64,000 bases of DNA. It comes from Myxococcus sp. CA023. GTDB taxonomy: Bacteria; Myxococcota; Myxococcia; Myxococcales; Myxococcaceae. The notes under the pieces are model-generated. The model was not told the origin of the DNA, did not search any database, and saw only the letters and a list, made by a program, of their open reading frames with translations. The stretch covers positions 40,968 through 104,967 of the forward strand of contig NZ_JAAEAH010000020.1 of assembly GCF_010998615.1 (NCBI RefSeq), in the 5' to 3' direction. A program made the translations under genes and the position numbers. Below are positions 61,985 through 64,000 of this stretch, in pieces (the first letter of the stretch is position 1; each line of letters begins with the position of its first letter).

Positions 61985-62065
61985 TCACCACGTGACGCGC
62001 ACGGTTCCACGCCCGCCGAAGCGAGTCGTGGTGCCGGTGGTCGTGGTGGTGATGACGAAGCTCAC
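61985..62065 (-). CDS. threonine leader peptide of thrS
   Basis: A 26-codon frame from GTG 62065 to TGA 61985. It begins SFVITTTTTGTTT, with eight Thr codons (mostly ACC and ACG) among nine, and has two more Thr later (RGTVRVTW end). Codons 20-23 contain GGAACCGTGCG, which is complementary to the downstream CGCACGGTTCC. Ribosomes stalled on the Thr run would leave this segment free to pair and block the attenuator hairpin. The GTG is about one base from the predicted transcription start, so translation is probably leaderless. Confidence 0.78.
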   Translation of the reverse strand: MSFVITTTTTGTTTRFGGRGTVRVTW

Positions 62066-62072
62066 GGCGAAG

Positions 62073-62101
62073 AAGATGCGAGGGGCGCGGAGAATTGTCA
62101 A
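62073..62101 (-). promoter_or_regulatory. promoter of the thrS leader
   Basis: On the minus strand, consensus TTGACA (62101-62096) and CATCTT (62078-62073) with 17-bp spacing; transcription start predicted near 62066, at the GTG of the leader peptide. Confidence 0.65.
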
Positions 62102-62111
62102 CCCGGCCCCT

Positions 62112-62144
62112 GCACGGACCCTGCGCCACTGGGAGGGCCCGTGC
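62112..62144 (-). terminator. terminator hairpin after the OPT transporter
   Basis: On the minus strand, arms GCACGGGCCCT and AGGGTCCGTGC (11 pairs, one G.U) start 8 bases after the stop codon at 62153. It separates the transporter transcript from the thrS leader promoter. Confidence 0.6.
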
Positions 62145-62152
62145 AGATGTTG

Positions 62153-63958
62153 CTACGCCAACAGCGACGCGAGCCCGATGAGGCCGGCGATGAGGAAGAA
62201 CAGCGACTCACCGGCGATGAGGCCACCGCCCATGAGGGACATGGTGCTCATGTCCTCCGGAAGGGCCTCGCCTTCACTCGGGCTGCCACTCACCGCGGGC
62301 TCTCCACGCTTGGAGAACGTGTTCCAGACAGACGTCACGATGCCGCCCGCGCCGAACCACAGCGACACCGGGAACGCCACGAAGCCGCCGAACGACGACG
62401 CGTAGGGACTGGGAAGCAGGATGGCGTCCACCGTCCAGCCGACGGCGAAGCCCTTTCGGGAACCCTTCACGTATTGCTGGTAGCGCGTGTTGCCTCGCAC
62501 CACCTTGCGCAGCAGTTCGTAGATGAAGCCGATGGCCAGTCCGAGGAGCAGGGCATTCACGACGGCCTGCGACAGCGAGCCGAGGTCGCGGATGGCGCCC
62601 ACCAGCTTGTACGTCATCGCGGAGCCCCACTGGCCCACCTCGGCGTTGGGGTTGTCGAGCTGGTTGATGGTGAGCGCCGGGTAGGCGGTCATGAACACGC
62701 GCGCCAGGCCCACGCACAGCAGCGCGCCCATGATGACGCCCAGCACCTGATAGCGGAACTGGGTGACGCGGTTGGTGCCCAGGCGCCAGCCGGTGGAGCG
62801 GTCCTGCTGCATGTCGCAGCCCACCGAGGTGGAGATGAGCAGGATGGTGGCGGCCATCATGCCCACCAGCGGAACGCGCAGGCCCATCATGGACATCATC
62901 AGCACGGAGATGACGAAGGCGCTGGAGATGGGGTTCTGGTCGGTGATGCCAAACGAGATGCCGTTGATGAGCACGAACAGCAGGGCGAGCAGCATGCCGA
63001 AGAGGAGCCAGCCGACGGGCTGATTCAGCACCTGCGTGCCCACCACCAGCGTCGCGCCGCCCCAGACACCCACCCAGGCCAGCAGCCGGGGGATGTTGAC
63101 CTTCTTCCAGGACTCTTCCGCCTCTTCGTCCTTCGCCGAGGCCCGTTCGCGGATGCGCTTCGCCGCCTGAACCGCCAGCAGCGACAGGTCCACCACGGCC
63201 GCGCCGCAAATCATCCCCAGGCCGATGACGAAGCCGATTTTTCGGAACGGGTCCTGAGGGCCGAGCCACCCCATCTCACGGAGGGTGGGCACCAGCACCG
63301 CGCCGATGACGGCCATCATGATGGCGGGGACGGTGATGCGACTGCCGACAATCATGCCCGCGCCCAGCGTCGCCGCGCTGGTACCGATGGAGGCGACGAA
63401 GGCCACCTTCTCGGTCATCCACGCCGCCAGGGCGCCCAGCAGGGTGCCGCCGCCCAGCTTGGAGATGGACGCCTTGAGCAGGCGCTTGTCCGTGAGGGCG
63501 CGCAGGATGTTGGCCACCGCCAGCCCGGACGGATAGTCGAGCTGGAGCTTGTCCACGAGCAGCGGCGTGTAGAGCATGCCCACGCCCACGGCGAACATGC
63601 CCACGCAGCCGACGAAGAGCATGAGCTGCCAGGCCGCGGGCATCTCCATGCCCAGCCACACCATGGACTGGATGAGCACGGACATGGCGCACAGCGAGGC
63701 CACTGACGCGGCCATCGTCTGCATGTAGTTGGCGCCGTGCTTGCCCTCCGCGCCGTACCCGTAGGTGACGGCGCTGCCGAGGATGCCGGCCAGCACCTGG
63801 CCGCCGACGAAGAAGCCCACGCTGAAGTTCATGTACGAGGCGGCGATGCCGCCCAGGGGCCCCAGGATGAACAGGGCCACGGCGCTCAGCAGCAGGTGGT
63901 ACTTCCACGTCCCCACGGGGGGCAGCCAGTGGAAGCGACGTTGGGAGGGCTCCGCGAG
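62153..63958 (-). CDS. OPT-family oligopeptide/metal-chelate transporter, 5' end cut off by contig end
   Basis: Integral membrane protein; 601 residues are present. Many helices with the OPT motifs are visible (ISFGITDQNPISSAFVISVL, SVGCDMQQDRSTGWRLGTNR, KGFAVGWTVDAILLPSPYAS). The frame stays open to the adapter junction (upstream residues LAEPSQRRFHWLPPVGTWKY), so the true start lies beyond the sequence; GTG 63916 is not convincing. The family imports short peptides or metal-chelates using the proton gradient; bacterial members are mostly uncharacterised. The final 10 residues (LIGLASLLA) complete a TM helix, so the 3' end is intact. No partner gene can be seen. Confidence 0.9.
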   Translation of the reverse strand, partial: LAEPSQRRFHWLPPVGTWKYHLLLSAVALFILGPLGGIAASYMNFSVGFFVGGQVLAGILGSAVTYGYGAEGKHGANYMQTMAASVASLCAMSVLIQSMVWLGMEMPAAWQLMLFVGCVGMFAVGVGMLYTPLLVDKLQLDYPSGLAVANILRALTDKRLLKASISKLGGGTLLGALAAWMTEKVAFVASIGTSAATLGAGMIVGSRITVPAIMMAVIGAVLVPTLREMGWLGPQDPFRKIGFVIGLGMICGAAVVDLSLLAVQAAKRIRERASAKDEEAEESWKKVNIPRLLAWVGVWGGATLVVGTQVLNQPVGWLLFGMLLALLFVLINGISFGITDQNPISSAFVISVLMMSMMGLRVPLVGMMAATILLISTSVGCDMQQDRSTGWRLGTNRVTQFRYQVLGVIMGALLCVGLARVFMTAYPALTINQLDNPNAEVGQWGSAMTYKLVGAIRDLGSLSQAVVNALLLGLAIGFIYELLRKVVRGNTRYQQYVKGSRKGFAVGWTVDAILLPSPYASSFGGFVAFPVSLWFGAGGIVTSVWNTFSKRGEPAVSGSPSEGEALPEDMSTMSLMGGGLIAGESLFFLIAGLIGLASLLA

Positions 63959-64000
63959 CTGTCTCTAATACACATCTCCGAGCCCACGAGACTACGCTGC
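63959..64000. other. Illumina Nextera adapter plus index (assembly artefact)
   Basis: The final 42 bases match the Nextera transposase mosaic end and read adapter (CTGTCTCTxATACACATCT with one mismatch at 63967, then CCGAGCCCACGAGAC), followed by TACGCTGC, which equals a known i7 index (N721). This is not genomic DNA. It marks a contig end. Confidence 0.97.

Noticed and set aside
61931..62020. T-box riboswitch before thrS (GTGGAACCGTGCG resembles the T-box sequence)
   Set aside because: The promoter at 62073-62101 leaves too little transcript for a T-box stem I and specifier loop, and the same bases are explained by the Thr leader frame and its antiterminator pairing.

Overview
The window is high-GC DNA with long open frames on both strands, many lipoproteins and secreted Cys-rich proteins, and GTG/TTG starts. 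The gene repertoire (RIO-like kinase, histone-H1-like protein, hybrid sensor kinase, GspC, pentaheme cytochrome, TonB-like small protein) fits a myxobacterium of the Myxococcus/Corallococcus type. That assignment is inference; no rRNA or tRNA is present to confirm it. The last 42 bases are Illumina Nextera adapter plus a sample index, so the right end is the end of an assembled contig, not natural sequence.

Layout. 0-3.4 kb: a MerR regulator with its membrane-protein partner behind a classic MerR-type promoter, an AbiGi-like protein and a type II NADH dehydrogenase. 3.4-5.1 kb: a less typical patch with a SugE/Gdx guanidinium exporter, about 450 bp without a gene and a Q/P-rich secreted protein. 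5.2-18.3 kb: mixed housekeeping genes (P450, purine nucleoside phosphorylase, LysM/M74 endopeptidase, AlkB-like dioxygenase, DEAD-box helicase, PIN protein, pentaheme cytochrome coupled to a discoidin-like lipoprotein, quinone-reductase-like MDR enzyme). 18.3-24 kb: a RIO-like kinase with a long disordered tail, an H1-like/EF-hand fusion and a hybrid histidine kinase. 24-40.4 kb: glutathione reductase, two RlaP-type nucleotidyltransferases near an MJ1316-domain protein, a serine hydrolase, an Omp85-like barrel, MtfA-like peptidase, pantothenate kinase, aldehyde dehydrogenase, a DUF1570-like peptidase, GNAT, AbrB transporter, sirtuin, GspC and a methyltransferase.

40.5-49.3 kb (minus strand) is a complete assimilatory sulfate reduction operon, cysH-siroheme oxidase/ferrochelatase-cobA-cysD-cysN-cysJ-cysI, with overlapping stops and starts. 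Upstream of cysH I find one promoter, then two short Cys-codon-rich reading frames, each followed by an intrinsic-terminator hairpin with a T-tract. This looks like tandem ribosome-mediated cysteine attenuation. CysH has the CC...CxxC iron-sulfur motif of APS reductases, and CysN carries a C-terminal APS-kinase remnant without a P-loop. The pathway is therefore predicted to run sulfate -> APS -> sulfite -> sulfide without PAPS.

49.5-64 kb: a DUF2383 protein, a YkgJ-like Cys-rich protein, a condensation/acyltransferase-like protein, a diiron metal-dependent hydrolase, large PurL, MsrB, a CBS protein, a short threonyl-tRNA synthetase and a truncated OPT-family transporter. The synthetase is preceded by its own promoter and a Thr-rich leader frame (ten Thr codons) whose 3' part can pair with a segment that otherwise forms a strong hairpin. 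This is a second, independent attenuator. The two amino-acid-responsive leader systems are the strongest discoveries in the window.
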